Assembly (NCBI RefSeq): GCF_019279795.1
Contig: NC_056732.1
Location: 1,640,153,257 to 1,640,217,256 of the forward strand
Direction: 5' to 3'
Length of the DNA stretch: 64,000 nucleotides
Source of the DNA: Protopterus annectens
Lineage: Eukaryota > Chordata > Ceratodontiformes > Protopteridae
Positions 44,842 through 55,449 of this stretch are shown here, in pieces. Every line of letters starts with the position of its first letter. Position 1 is the stretch's first letter. The notes beneath the pieces were generated by a model. The model saw nothing but the letters and a program-made list of their open reading frames with translations. It was not told where the DNA came from and did no database searches. The translations under genes were made by a program, and so were the position numbers.

Positions 44842-45543
44842 ACTAACTGAAAAACAGTGTCAAAACTTCCACTTGAGTTAATATTCATGCAACACAATTA
44901 AATCAATTTAAGTACTGTATTATTTGAAAAAAGTGCAGATAAAAGGTACTTAGATTCTCTTATATGTCCAGTTGAATACAGCTAGATCTTATCCGGACAA
45001 AGCTGAGGTTTTTAAGTAGAAAATATTTCGAACTGTACCACTTAAATAGGCAGTGACAGAAATCAAAGAATGTGGCTACCCCCACACCTGCAATTACTAA
45101 CAGACAATACAATTCAAGCAAGCACTAACTGAAGAACAGAGTCAAAATTTCCACTTGAGTTAATATTCATGCAACACAATTAAATCAATTTAAATACTGT
45201 ATTATTTGAAAAAAGTGAAGATAAGAGGTACTTAGATTCTCTTATACGTCCAGTTGAATACAGCTAAATCTTAGCCGGCCAAAGCTGAGGTTTTTAAGCA
45301 GAAAATATTTCAAACTGTACCACTTAAACAGGCAGTGACAGAAATCAAAGAATGTGACTACCCCCACACCTGCAATTACTAACAGACAAAATTCAAGCAA
45401 GCACTAACTGAAGAACAGAGTCAAACCTCCACTTGAGTTAATATTCATGCAACACAATTAAATCAATTTACTGTATTATTTGAAAAAAGTGCAGATAAAA
45501 GGTAGTTAGATTCTCTTATACGTCCAGTTGAATACAGCTAGAT
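44842..45543 (-). repeat. Tandem array of ~280-bp units abutting the CR1-B 5' end
   Basis: Two and a half units: CCACTTGAGTTA starts at 44869, 45151 and 45429 (periods 282 and 278). Each has TAATATTCATGCAACACAAT, TCTCTTATACGTCCAGTTGA, and (first two units) CCTGCAATTACTAACAGACA. On the minus strand the array lies directly before the CR1-B 5' UTR, where 5' monomers of a LINE promoter would be; it could also be an unrelated satellite at the insertion site. Confidence 0.85.
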
Positions 45544-45964
45544 GAAAGCCTGCTTTGAATTTTTCTGATATAAATGGTAGGCCATTATTACCAGCAATTC
45601 GCTCCAGAAGTCATTTTTGAAGATTTTGCCATTAACACTGATACATTGTTTTCATAACTCAATAACTTGTTTAAATTACTTCAGGCCACTTTTCTAGTAC
45701 ATTTACTTTAATCAGAAAGAACTAGCCCATATAAGAGTCAGGAGAGTCAGTTTGCATGCATTGTCAATGTAAGATGGCTATTTTCAGGGATACAGCTCAT
45801 GGTATATTTTGGGTGTTTTGACATCCTAGAAACTGCTCACCATGTACACTAAATCTTCCCCCAACCCCCAGTATATAAAGGACTTAAACCTGGTTATTAA
45901 GTATTTTAAGTGCATTATTAAGAAGTACAAAGCCAGTGGTTAAGGTTTTCACCAACATTAAAGA
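45544..45964. other. No recognised feature
   Basis: Unassigned AT-rich DNA. Confidence 0.45.
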
Positions 45965-45969
45965 CAATC

Positions 45970-46060
45970 ATAGGATCATAGGAGGTTACTAGGCTAATGG
46001 CCATGGGGCCCTTACAAGCCTAGCCAAGAGTTTATCCCAAAATGGCCTTACTTAGTTATA
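45970..46060 (-). mobile_element. CR1-like 3' scrap, minus strand
   Basis: CATAGGATCATAGGAGGTTAC, TAGGCTAATGGCCATGGGGC and TTACAAGCCTAGCC form the reverse of a CR1 3' end; no coding part. Confidence 0.7.
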
Positions 46061-46114
46061 TTAGAAATCTCAGAAGGAATCATCTGTACTGTAGTGTACT
46101 GACTGATACTGAAA

Positions 46115-46175
46115 AGTACAGAAACACCTACCAAACAGAACAGAAACACCTACCAAACAGAATATAAACACCTAT
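46115..46175 (+). repeat. Short tandem repeat, ~22-bp unit
   Basis: ACAGAAACACCTACCAAACA occurs twice, with a third partial unit. Confidence 0.8.
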
Positions 46176-46189
46176 TTTGGATTATAAAG

Positions 46190-47110
46190 CTATTCCCAAC
46201 ATCCCTGTGGCAAATCCTGCACTAATTTTATTTTATCCATACTTCCTATTGTACCCCACCTCATCCACCCAGTTATCTTTGTGCACTATCAAAATCCAAG
46301 TATCCCAGCTACGTGGTACCCAATGGTATTCCTGTCTATCTTCTAGCAAATGCAAACTGTAGCTGAGCCCACCACTTCCTAAACCTGTTCAGTCTAAGAC
46401 ACACACTGACTATATCACTGATGCTTTGTGAGTGGCCATTATGGTGATACTACATAAGAGTTTACCCATCACAGCCTAATAAGCCTTAATCATGTCACCT
46501 GCAAGTTTGTGGAGAGCATCATTATTGAGTTTATTAAGAGCAACACAGATGACCTTCATCCCATGACCTAACTCAATTTTATTTCACAATAAATAGTGTT
46601 ATCTTCACTTAGTGTATTTCTTTGAAAAGGACACAGAGGCTCTTGAAGAAGATCATACTGTTCACATTGCACATCTAGATTTAGCTAAAGCCTCTGATAC
46701 CTCACAGAGTCTATTATTGACAAGTTCACTCAACTAAGTATCCATTGTAATCTTAACAGGCTGGGTTGTGTGACAGATCTTGTGCAGTAAAGTTTTTTAG
46801 GAAACCTCTTTCAGTCAAAAAAGTGTTGCAAACAGTACCTCAGGCTTTGTCCTGAGCCTCCTTTTCTTTGGCATCTATTTCACTGACATAAAAGCAGAAC
46901 TCAAAGGACTTTGATTGGCCAGATTTACTTATAACTGTTGAGAATTCTTCTGATACTCAGAATCTTCAATAGAGTATAAATCTGATTAACACTTGATGTA
47001 ACAACTAAGGGTTTATCTTCACTTCCAAAAAATGTAGTGTAGTGTAGTGTTTCTTGGAAAATGGAGTACCCCTACTTCTTACCTTATAAAGAATATTCTC
47101 CTCAAATCTG
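46190..47110 (+). pseudogene. Decayed CR1-like RT fragment, plus strand
   Basis: Barely readable RT: KFVESIIIEFIKS (about 46506-46545), HIAHLDLAKASDT (about 46660-46700), LLFFGIYFTDIKAELKGL (46858-46912) and a destroyed catalytic region. Every block is in a different frame. It is among the most decayed CR1-like pieces here, so it is probably older than the surrounding copies. The 5' limit is uncertain. Confidence 0.55.
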
Positions 47111-47241
47111 ACACAATTATTAGAGACCTGAGTGTGTTTCTTATAGTTTCATAGGTGTGTACTAGGCTAATGGCCCTGGAGCCTTTACAAGCCTAGCCCA
47201 TAGGATTACCCTGGCATCGTGCCACCAGACATTAGTTCCCA

Positions 47242-49256
47242 GTGCCTCTGTCATGTAAAGCCACTGGAGTGATCCCCGGGGTGAATTTCCTATTTCCCAT
47301 TCACTCATCAAGATTTCTCTTGAAGAGGGCCATTGAGGTGCTCTGCTTGAAATGTATGGGAAGTTTATTCCATAGCATGGGTAGTCTCTGGGTTATGAAT
47401 CTTTCCCTTCAGCATGTTCTATTGATTGTGGTAATGAGGTTGAGGTCTCTCGAGCTTGTGTTGTGGAGGGATTGGGATTTCTTTAGATGTAGCATTTCTA
47501 ACAGAGCTGGGTCAGACATGGCTTTGTAAGTCAAACAGAGATCGCCTCTAAGTAGGCGATATGAGACAGAGAATAGTTGGAATTTTTTGAGTCTGTCCAT
47601 ATAGGACAACTGTTTAAGGCCTGGGATCATCTTTGTGAGGTACATTTGCGGCCTCTCCAGTTGTTACAGGTGTCTAGTGAGTTACATGCCAAATGAGGCA
47701 TTGTACTCGATGATTGGTCTAATGAGGGAAGAGAAGAGGGAGACAATAACTTCCTTCTTCCTGGATGCAAAACCCTTAGTAATGAGATGTGCCAATAGAA
47801 GGACTTTCAGACCACAGTGACAATGTGGAGGTCAAAAGAGAGGCTGCTGTCAACCTGTGTTCCCAGATCTCTTGTAATGCCTTCTGTGTTTAGTGGACTA
47901 CCATTGATGTGATAATTCTTGGGAGCCGATTTTTTTCCCAAAGGGGATGACAACACATTGTTTGGCATTGAGCTAAAGGCCATGGTTCTGACACAAGTGA
48001 GACCTTTCTGCAGGATGTCAACATCACTTGGGGAGTTAATAATAGCTCCCAACCCGCAATCGTCTGTGAACTTTGTCAGCCAGAGTCCCTTCATTTTGGC
48101 CTGAACTTCAGAGAAGTACATACCAAAGAGGAGAGGACTCAGGCCAGAACCCTGTGGGACTTCACTCATGACTGATCAGCTGTCTGACTTGGAGTCAGCT
48201 ACTTTCACACTGTGGGTTCTATCTGTGAGCTAGTTTGCAACCCACCTAGTGATATAGGGGTCGATGCCTAGCTTAGTAAGTTTTTCTGTGATTCCTAAGT
48301 GGGGAATGGTATCAAAGGCTTTGGCCAGATCAAAGTAGGCTGTATGAACCACCTTGCCTTCATCTACAGCTCTGGTGACTGACTCAAAGAAGTCTACCAG
48401 GTTGAGCAGTCATGATCTACCCTTCACAAAACCAAACTGTGTGGGATCCAGAGTTTGGAGAGTCCCTATATCCTTGTTTATTAGGTCCATGATGATGCAT
48501 TTCATACCTTTGTGTAATGGGGTGATAGTTCCCAGGGTCTGTAGTTGCTCCTCCTTTGTGGAGAGGGATGACTGTAGCAGTGCACCATTCAGTAGGAACA
48601 AAGTCTGAGGTGAGGCTGTGATTGAACAAGGCACACAGGTGTGGTGCCAGTTCACTCTGTAGTTCATGTAGAACACAGCCAGGGATATTGTCAGGTCCCA
48701 TAGAAGCTGTATTCTTGCCCTTGGACAGTGCTGTTTTAACCTGTGCAGCAGTAATACTGGGTGCCTGGCAATCTACTGGTATTGTGATTGGTCCTTGGGG
48801 GCAGGGGGTAAAGTTGGCACTGAATCTGTCGGCCAGTATATTGGCAATATCTGTTGGCTCAGTATAGGAGGTACCATTGTGCAGTAGCTCTGAGCAAATC
48901 TGGGTATTGCCGTTGAGATTCTTTGCATAACTATAGAAGGCCTTGTGGTTGTCTTTACTATCTGTTGCAATTCTGTTTTCATAGCTAGCTTTAGATGATT
49001 TGATGAGGGATCTCAACTTTTTGTTGAGGCTGATAAGGGAGTTTTTCCAGTCTTGGGACTTCACCTTATTCCACATCAGTTTCTTCCTTCTGTTGCAGAG
49101 TTTGTTTATGGCAGGGGACCACCAGATTGGCTTCCTTTTTTTGGAGGAGAGTGTCTTGGTTCTATTGAGTGTGGCAAGATTCATGCATTTGTGTGCATAT
49201 TCGTACAGTGCATTGGTGTACGATTCAGCAGTCATGCAACTATTCAACATTTGCAT
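47242..49256 (-). pseudogene. CR1-C reverse transcriptase and C terminus
   Basis: Open from 49256 to 48417 with WWSPAINKLCNRRKKL, KNTASMGPDNIPGCVLHEL and WCTATVIPLHKGG; a deletion near 48515 removes the SLTSLVCKA segment and shifts frame (NYHPITQR). QFGFVKGRS follows in the second frame and ends in TGA where the others have Cys. The next piece (48169-47807) has VPQGSGLSPLLFGMYFSE and KFTDDCGLG (both Asp present). The C terminus (RLKKFQLFSVSYRLLRGDLC, NRTC) is at 47645-47409. Confidence 0.85.
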
Positions 49257-49268
49257 GGGTGCCCAAAG

Positions 49269-49740
49269 TTAGCTTTGGAGAAGTTTTTCATGATTGTTAC
49301 CTTTGCGGGGGGTGGGAGGGATGTGGCATTCCAAGGCAATTAGTTTGTGGGTGGATCTAACCAGGGAGGAGTTGACTACTGGTGCAGAGCAACGGTTGCC
49401 TATGTTAGTACTGACCACATCAAGGATGTTGCTACCTCTAGTGGGGGTAAGAACAAGCTGGTCCAGAGCATTGGAATTAATGAATTCCAGGAAACATTGG
49501 GCAAATGTATTGGTACATGAGTAGTTTTCCCAGTTAATGGAGGAGTAGTTGAAGTCACCCAGTATGAGAGTGTTAGGTTGGACCTTAATATTCTCCAGGG
49601 TGCTTAGGAACATGGGGTGTGAGTCTTGGGACATAGTTGGGGACCTATAGCAGGCTACGACCTGAATCTCTGTCTTACCCAATGTTAGCTGGACCTGAAG
49701 TATGTCTGATGCGTTATCAGGCCAGCATGTCTGGATTGTG
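49269..49740 (-). pseudogene. CR1-C endonuclease fragment
   Basis: VQLTLGKTEIQVVACYRSPT-like sequence (no stop at the Tyr lost in CR1-B), LILGDFNYSSINW with GDFNY intact, then LVRSTHKLIAL where the conserved Ser-Asp-His reads Ser-Thr-His. The N-terminal third, including the catalytic Glu block, is missing because the copy is truncated. Confidence 0.8.
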
Positions 49741-49744
49741 GTTA

Positions 49745-50390
49745 GTACATCTTTTTTTTCCTAGTGTACTTAATATTTAGGGGAATATAAACAGGTCCAA
49801 GGAAGTCGAAGGTTCATTATGCGTCTCCATCATCTGGCCTCATTTTGAATTTAATGTCTCATTTGACATGTAGTTTTGTAAACATCTTGATCAGTTTGCA
49901 AGATGACACCCCAAAGGAGAAGTGGCTGTATTTAAATATCCACTTGAAACCCTGAGAAAGAACCTCATTTCTGCCACTTTTATCCATAATCTCATCCTTT
50001 TGGTTACTACCCTAAGTTAATGAACAGAAATGACAATGGGAATACAAACTAAAATGTAAGCTGAGAGCATTGTCCAGTGATTCAGCTATCATTTCATAAC
50101 TGTAGTCTGGTAGATTGCCCAAACCACTACAACCATACTTTCGAAGAATATCTTCTCCCCTTCTTCCATCTTTCATGAATAATTCCCCAAGATACTTAAA
50201 GCCCCTCCCACCTATCCAGAGAGTGAAATCGGCAATATTTTATTAGAAAACCTTAACTTATGACTTAGAGGTGGTGATTTTTATTTCATCCACTTTATAT
50301 TAAACAGCAAATATCTGTAATGCTACCAGACATCATAGACATGTGAGGTCAAAAGTACATCATTTGCAAATCACAAGGGTTCATCCCTTG
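49745..50390 (-). pseudogene. Decayed LINE RT, C-terminal half (minus strand)
   Basis: Minus-strand translation gives FANDVLLLTS (catalytic FADD-like box with Asn, near 50340-50370), a KYLGELF-like block and VTKRMRLWIKVAEMRFFLRV (about 49930-49990). These fit the C-terminal half of a LINE RT whose N-terminal half is at 55450-56080 on the same strand. I recognise the style from fish LINE RTs (WQTxVVxLFKK, FADDVVLLAS, AEMSFLRRVAG) but cannot name the clade. Strongly decayed. Confidence 0.5.
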
Positions 50391-50392
50391 GG

Positions 50393-51122
50393 CTGGTTCC
50401 AAGGTGCAGACCAGTTAAAACAATGAGTGAGAAGGTCACTGAAAAACCAATCAGTAAAAACAAAATGAAAACTCCAGCAAAGCTAGAACTTCCAGTAAGT
50501 GACCTCCCAAACCTCTTGTATCGGAGGAACATGGGATATATGCAAATGATCCCTATGAACATCAGGTGTTTCAGCTAATTGACAATTCTGAATGCCCTTG
50601 ACTTGTTTCATCATTTAAATTGACAATTTCAGGCCAATAAAGCCAAACCCCACTAGCTGTGGATAAGCATATTTCGGCCTTGTTATGACCTCATCGGCAC
50701 AGCACAAGCAGAGTGTTTGACTAAGCATTAGAAACATAGGGCTGTTATACCCATCTGATGTCCATTATCATTAGGGTCACTGCAAAAATATCCCAAACAA
50801 CCTAAAACAATGAGTGAGCAGGTCACTGAAAAAGCAATCTGCTTGTGCTGTGCTGATGAGGTCATAACAAGGCCGAAATATGCATATCCACAGCTAGTGG
50901 GGTTTGGCTTTATTGGCCTGAAATTTTCCATTAAAATGACGAAACAAGTCATGGGCATTCAGAATTGTCAATTAGCTGAAATACATGATGTTCACAGGGA
51001 TCATTTGCATATATCCCATGTTCCTCTGATACAAGAGATTGGGGAGGTCACTTATTGGAAGTTCTAGCTTTACTGGAGTTTTCATTTTGTTTTTACTGAA
51101 ATGTGCAGACTAGTGGAACCAG
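50393..51122. mobile_element. Long palindromic (foldback) element, ~730 bp
   Basis: The left arm (about 50435-50715) is the imperfect reverse complement of the right arm (about 50825-51110). Shared blocks include AAAACAAAATGAAAACTCCAG, GGGATATATGCAAATGATCC, TGTGGATAAGCATATTTCGG and TGACCTCATCGGCACAGCAC. The outermost ends CTGGTTCCA and TGGAACCAG are exact inverted repeats. A module with AAACAATGAGTGAG and GGTCACTGAAAAA occurs in direct orientation both near the left end (50418) and in the centre (50806). No coding sequence. Confidence 0.8.
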
Positions 51123-51289
51123 ATAGCAGTATAGTAGACCTGGCTCTTGAAGAGAGTGCTGTAAGATGGGTATGAGTGGCATTTTGCCAACTTATCTATC
51201 CTGAGTCAGAGAAAGGGTTTTCCTGATGTTAGGAAAATGTATAATAGCAATGCGCATGCTTAGTACATTAAAGGCTTAAAAGGGTTAAA

Positions 51290-51475
51290 TACATTTATTC
51301 TGTTCATACTGCATGAATCTGCACAGCTATTAGAAACTTAATAAAAGACACTTTATTCTGCTTATGCAATGAAAATATGTGCAGCTACCGGAAACTTAAT
51401 AAGAGGCATTCTATTTCTGCTTATGCCATGAGAAAATGTGCAGCTGCTAGAAGTCTTGATAAAGAAAACAATAGA
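51290..51475 (+). promoter_or_regulatory. Three ~60-bp tandem repeats in the LTR U3 region
   Basis: Units built on TTTATTCTGCTTATGC, ATGTGCAGCT and GAAACTTAATAA, repeated three times. Tandem U3 repeats commonly act as enhancers in retroviral LTRs; activity here is inference. Confidence 0.65.
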
Positions 51476-51654
51476 TGTTTGAAAGCTTAAACCATAGTCA
51501 GCACTACTTGTACCAAAGCTAGAAATGTACCTTGAATCTAGACAAAATGTATCGCATGTATTAGAACTGTACAATGGAAGAATTGAAGAGAGAAGGTGGG
51601 CTAAAATAAGCCCAAGGCTAGGTTGTTTTTCTTAAATGTTTTTGCAAGACAGCA

Positions 51655-51770
51655 ATAATCTGACCATGTCAGCAATAAGCCTGGTAACATTTTCTGTGTA
51701 ACATACAGAAAGCTGTGTCCAACTACGTCAGCAGTAGATTAATAACATTTTCTATGCGACATGAAAAGAA
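51655..51770 (+). promoter_or_regulatory. Second duplication in the LTR, before the TATA-like box
   Basis: Two diverged ~60-bp units: GTCAGCAATAAGCCTGGTAAC with ATTTTCTGTGTAACAT, then GTCAGCAGTAGATTAATAAC with ATTTTCTATGCGACAT. Confidence 0.6.
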
Positions 51771-52286
51771 CTGTATAAGAATAACATACTGACCACCAGA
51801 AAGTCAGACAAATCTTGTACCTACATGCTTTGTCTCCTTGCTGCAAGTAATAAAGGATGCCTTGCTTGAACCTAACGTGTATTGATCTTTGAAGTTTTTC
51901 CTTTTACACCTGATATGGTTTTGACCCATTGTGAAGGCCATAGGTTTCAGCCCTGACATAAATATGGGCGAATACATTGACACTTCATCTATGGACATAG
52001 AGCCGTATTGACTGTATTGCACATTGTTTGCAGGGTAGGACACAGGGGAGGGTACAAGCAAAAAGTGAAAAATAGATAAAAAGATGGTGCATCACTCACT
52101 CCTAGCTAGCAATATGGATTAGTGCTACTCAATCAAGAAAGGATCTGGGTCCAGAGGCCAAAATAATTTTACTAAAAAATGCAACATTCATGTCTCCAGA
52201 CTGGACAGTTTGCAAATCTCACCTAGATCCTGAGAATCACTGCTAGTCCAGGAAAATCACAATGAGGAAGGAAGATAAACTACACC

Positions 52287-52303
52287 AGTGGTGGAGTACT
52301 ATA
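52287..52303 (+). repeat. RTE target-site duplication, left (17 bp)
   Basis: AGTGGTGGAGTACTATA is repeated exactly at 55430-55446 behind the 3' tail of the RTE. Confidence 0.9.
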
Positions 52304-55300
52304 GTAACCCAGCCACTGGGGATGCACAAGCCAGTGCATTTCTTTGTGCCGGTCCCAAACCTGGATAAATGGGGAGGGTTGCGCCAGGAAGGGCATCCGA
52401 AGTAAAATTTTGCCAAATCATACATGCGGACAACAGTACAGATATACATACCAGATCGGTCGAGGCCCAGGTTAACGACTACCACCAGTACTGTTGGCCA
52501 ACAGGGTGCTGGCGGAAATTGGGCTACTGTTGGCCATAGGAGGAGAAGATGGGGAAGGCATGCCCGAAGGCAGGTAAAGGCTAGGACTGTGATAGTGAGG
52601 GTTGGAACTTTGCATGTTGGCAGTATGACAGGTATAGGGAGAGAGCTAGCTGATATGATGGACCAAAGGAAGGTTGGTATATTGTGTGTGCAAGAGACCA
52701 GATGGAAGGGGAGCAAGGCTAGGTGTATCGGAGGAGGGTTCAAATTGTTTTATCATGGTGTGGATGGGAGTAGAAATGGCATAGGGGTTATCATGAAGGA
52801 ACAGTATGCTAAGAGTGTTTTGGAGGTGAAAAGAGCATCAGATAGAGTGATGTTTATGAAGCTGGAAATTGATGGTGTAATGATGAATGTTGTTAGTGCA
52901 TATGCTCCACAAGTTGGGTGTGCGATGGATGAGAAAGAAAAATTTTGGAGTGAGTTGGATGAAGTGGTGATAACTGTACCCAAGGATGAGGGACTGGTGA
53001 TTGGAGCAGATTTTAATGGGCATGTTGGTGAAGGGAACAGAGGGGATGAGGAAGTGATGGGCAGGTATGGTGTTAAGCAAAGGAATGCAGCAGGTCAGAT
53101 GGTAGTGGATTTTGCGAAAAGGATGGACATGGCTGTGATGAATGCATATTTCAACAAGAGGGAGTAGCATAGGGTGACATACAGGAGTGGAGGAAGATGC
53201 ACACAGGTGGATTATATCTTATGTAGAAGGGCCAGTCTGAAGGAGATTGGAGACTGTAAAGTGGTGGCAGGGGAAAGTGTAGTTAGGCAGCATAAGATGG
53301 TGGTTTGTAAGATGACAGTGGTGATCAAGAAGAGGAGGATGAGTGTGAGGGCAGCACCAAGGATCAAATGATGGAAATTAAAAAAAGGTAATTGTGAGGT
53401 GGAGTTCAGGGAAGAGTTAAGACAGGCACTGGGTGGCAGTGATGAGTTACTGAATAGCTGGGTAACTACAGCAGAGCTAGTAAGAGAGATGGCTAGAAAG
53501 GTGCTTGGTGTGACATCTGGAAAGAGGAAGGAGGACAAGGAGACCTGGTGGTGGAATGAAGAAGTACAGAAGAGTATACAGAGAAAGAGGTTGGTGAAGA
53601 AGAAGTCAGATTGTCAGAGAGATGAAGAAAGTAGACAAGAGTATAAGGAGATGAGGTGCATGGCAAAGAGAGAGGTGGCGAAGGCTAAGGATAAGGCGTA
53701 TGAAGAGTTGTATGAAAGGTTGGACACTAAGGCGGGAGAAAAGGACCTGTACCAATTGGCTAGACAGAGAGACCGAGCTAGTAAAGATGTGCAGCAGGGA
53801 AGGGTGATAAAGGATAATGAGGGAAACATGCTCACAAGCAAGGAGAGTGTGTTGAGCAGATGGAAAGAGTACTTTGTAGGGCTGATGAATGAAGAGAATG
53901 AGAGGGAGAGAAGGTTGGATGATGTGCGTATAGTGAATCATGAAGTGCAGTGGATTAGCAAGGAGGAAGTAAGGATAGCTATGAAGAGGATGAAGAATGG
54001 AAAGGCTGGTGGTCCAGATGACATACCTGTGGAAGCATGTAGGTATTTAGGTGAAATGGCAGTGGAGTGTTTAACTAGATTGTTTAATGAAATCTTGAAA
54101 AGTGAGAGGATGCCTGAGGAATGGAGAAAACGTGTTTTGGTACCGATTTTTAAGAATAAGGGTGATGTGCAGAGCTGTAGTAACTACAGTGGGATTAAAT
54201 TGATCAGTCACAGCATGAAGTTATGGAAAAGAGTAGTGGAAGCTAGGTTAAGAAGGGACGTGATGATTAGTGATCAGCAGTATGGTGTCATCCCTGAAAA
54301 GAGCACTACAGATGCGATGTTTGCTCTGAGAGTGTTGATGGAGAAGTACAGAGAAGGTCAGAAGGAGTTGCATTGTGTCTTTGTGGACTTAGAAAAAGCA
54401 TATGACAGGGTGCCTAAAGAGGAGTTGTGGTATTGTATGAGGAAGTTGGGAGTGTCAGAGAAGTATGTAAGAGTGGTACAGGATATGTACAAGGGTAGTG
54501 TGACAGCGGTGAGGTCTGCAGTGGGAGTGACGGATGCATTTAAGGTGGAGGTGGGATTACATGAAGGATCAGCTCTGAGTCCTTTCTTATTTGCAATGGT
54601 GATGGACAGGTTGACAGACAAGATCAGACAGGAGTCCCCGTGGACTATGATGTTTGCAGATGACATTGTGATCTGTAGTGAGTAGGGAACAGGTGGAGGA
54701 GACCCTAGAGAGTTGGAGATATGCTCTAGAGAGAAGAGGAATGAAGGTTAGCAGGACTAAGACAGAATATATGTGTGTGAATGAGAGGGAGGATAGAGGA
54801 ATGGTGAGGATGCAGGGAGTAGAGATGGCGAAGGTGGATGAGTTTAAATACTTGGGATCAACAGTTCAGAGTAATGGTGAGTGTGGAAGAGAGGTGAAGA
54901 AGAGAGTACAGGCAGGATGGAGTGGGTGAAAAAGAGTGTCAGGAGTGATTTGTGACAGACGAGTACCAGTAAGAGTGAAAGGGAAGGTCTACAAGAGAGT
55001 AGTGAGACCAGCTATGTTATATGGGTTGGAGACAGTGGCATTGACAAAAAGGCAGGAGTCAGAGCTTGATGTGGCAGAGTTGAAGATGTTAAGATTTGCA
55101 CTGGGTGTGACGAGGATGGACAGGATTAGGAATAAGTATATTAGAGGGTCAGCCCAGATTGGAAGGTTTGGAGACAAAGCCAGAGAGGCATGATTATGTT
55201 GGTTTGGACATGTACTGAGGAGGGATGCAGAGTATATTGGGAAAAAGATGCTAAGGATGAAGCTGCCAGGTAGCAGGAAAAGAGGAAGGCCTAAGATAAG

Positions 55301-55429
55301 TTTTATGGATGTGGTGAGAGAGGACATGCAGGTGGTTGGTGTGACAGAGCAAGATGCAGAGGACAGGAAGAAATGGAAACAGTTCATCCACTGTGGTGAC
55401 CCCTAACTGGAGCAGCCGAAAGAAGAAGA
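52304..55429 (+). mobile_element. RTE-type LINE, full-length insertion
   Basis: A 3.13 kb element between 17-bp target duplications. It has a short 5' UTR, a single long ORF (endonuclease plus RT, 52424-55406), and a very short 3' end: GGTGACCCCTAACTGGAGC, AGCCGAAAGAAGAAGAA. This end is characteristic of an RTE family common in fish genomes. A complete 5' end with a matching duplication makes it the clearest recent event in the window, although the ORF has four internal stops and one frameshift. Confidence 0.93.
52424..55406 (+). pseudogene. RTE ORF: endonuclease and reverse transcriptase, disrupted
   Basis: Endonuclease: VRVGTLHVGSMTG (N terminus), VQETRWKG (catalytic Glu), GVIMKEQYAKSV, VSAYAPQVG, VIGADFNGHVG (Asp/Asn) and [78 protein letters not shown] and [10 protein letters not shown] (catalytic FADD intact, about 54652-54678). 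The C terminus has FKYLGSTVQSNG, MLYGLETVAL and GRPKISFMDVVRED, ending CGDP-stop. Breaks: TAG 53165-53167, TGA 53369-53371, a frameshift just before 54683, TGA 54927-54929 and TGA 55191-55193. Confidence 0.92.
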
Positions 55430-55449
55430 AGTGGTGGAGTACTATACCC

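Larger units (their letters stand above)
47140..49740 (-). mobile_element. CR1-like LINE CR1-C, 5'-truncated, minus strand
   Basis: A 2.6 kb copy truncated inside the endonuclease. It ends on the left with the CR1 3' signature (TAGGTGTGTACTAGGCTAATG). Right to left: endonuclease (49740-49269), RT (49256-47807 in pieces), C terminus (47645-47242). CR1-C has seven As in the run where CR1-B has six. It is more decayed than CR1-B. Confidence 0.85.
51227..51908 (+). mobile_element. Solo LTR of an endogenous retrovirus
   Basis: A 682-bp unit starting TGTTAGG and ending TTTTACA, with the TG...CA ends of retroviral LTRs, flanked by CCTGA on both sides (51222-51226 and 51909-51913). A TATA-like CTGTATAAGAATA lies near 51768, and AATAAA at 51849-51854 begins the polyadenylation region, giving a U3-R-U5 order in plus orientation. 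No gag, pol or env follows, so this is what recombination between two LTRs leaves. The retroviral genus cannot be told from the LTR alone. Confidence 0.85.

Noticed and set aside
52243-52743. 166-codon minus-strand frame opposite the RTE
   Set aside because: It is antisense to the RTE 5' UTR and endonuclease, which is identified by motifs on the plus strand. The frames at 52838-53170, 53212-53538, 53606-53941, 54358-54666 and 54989-55387 are likewise antisense shadows.
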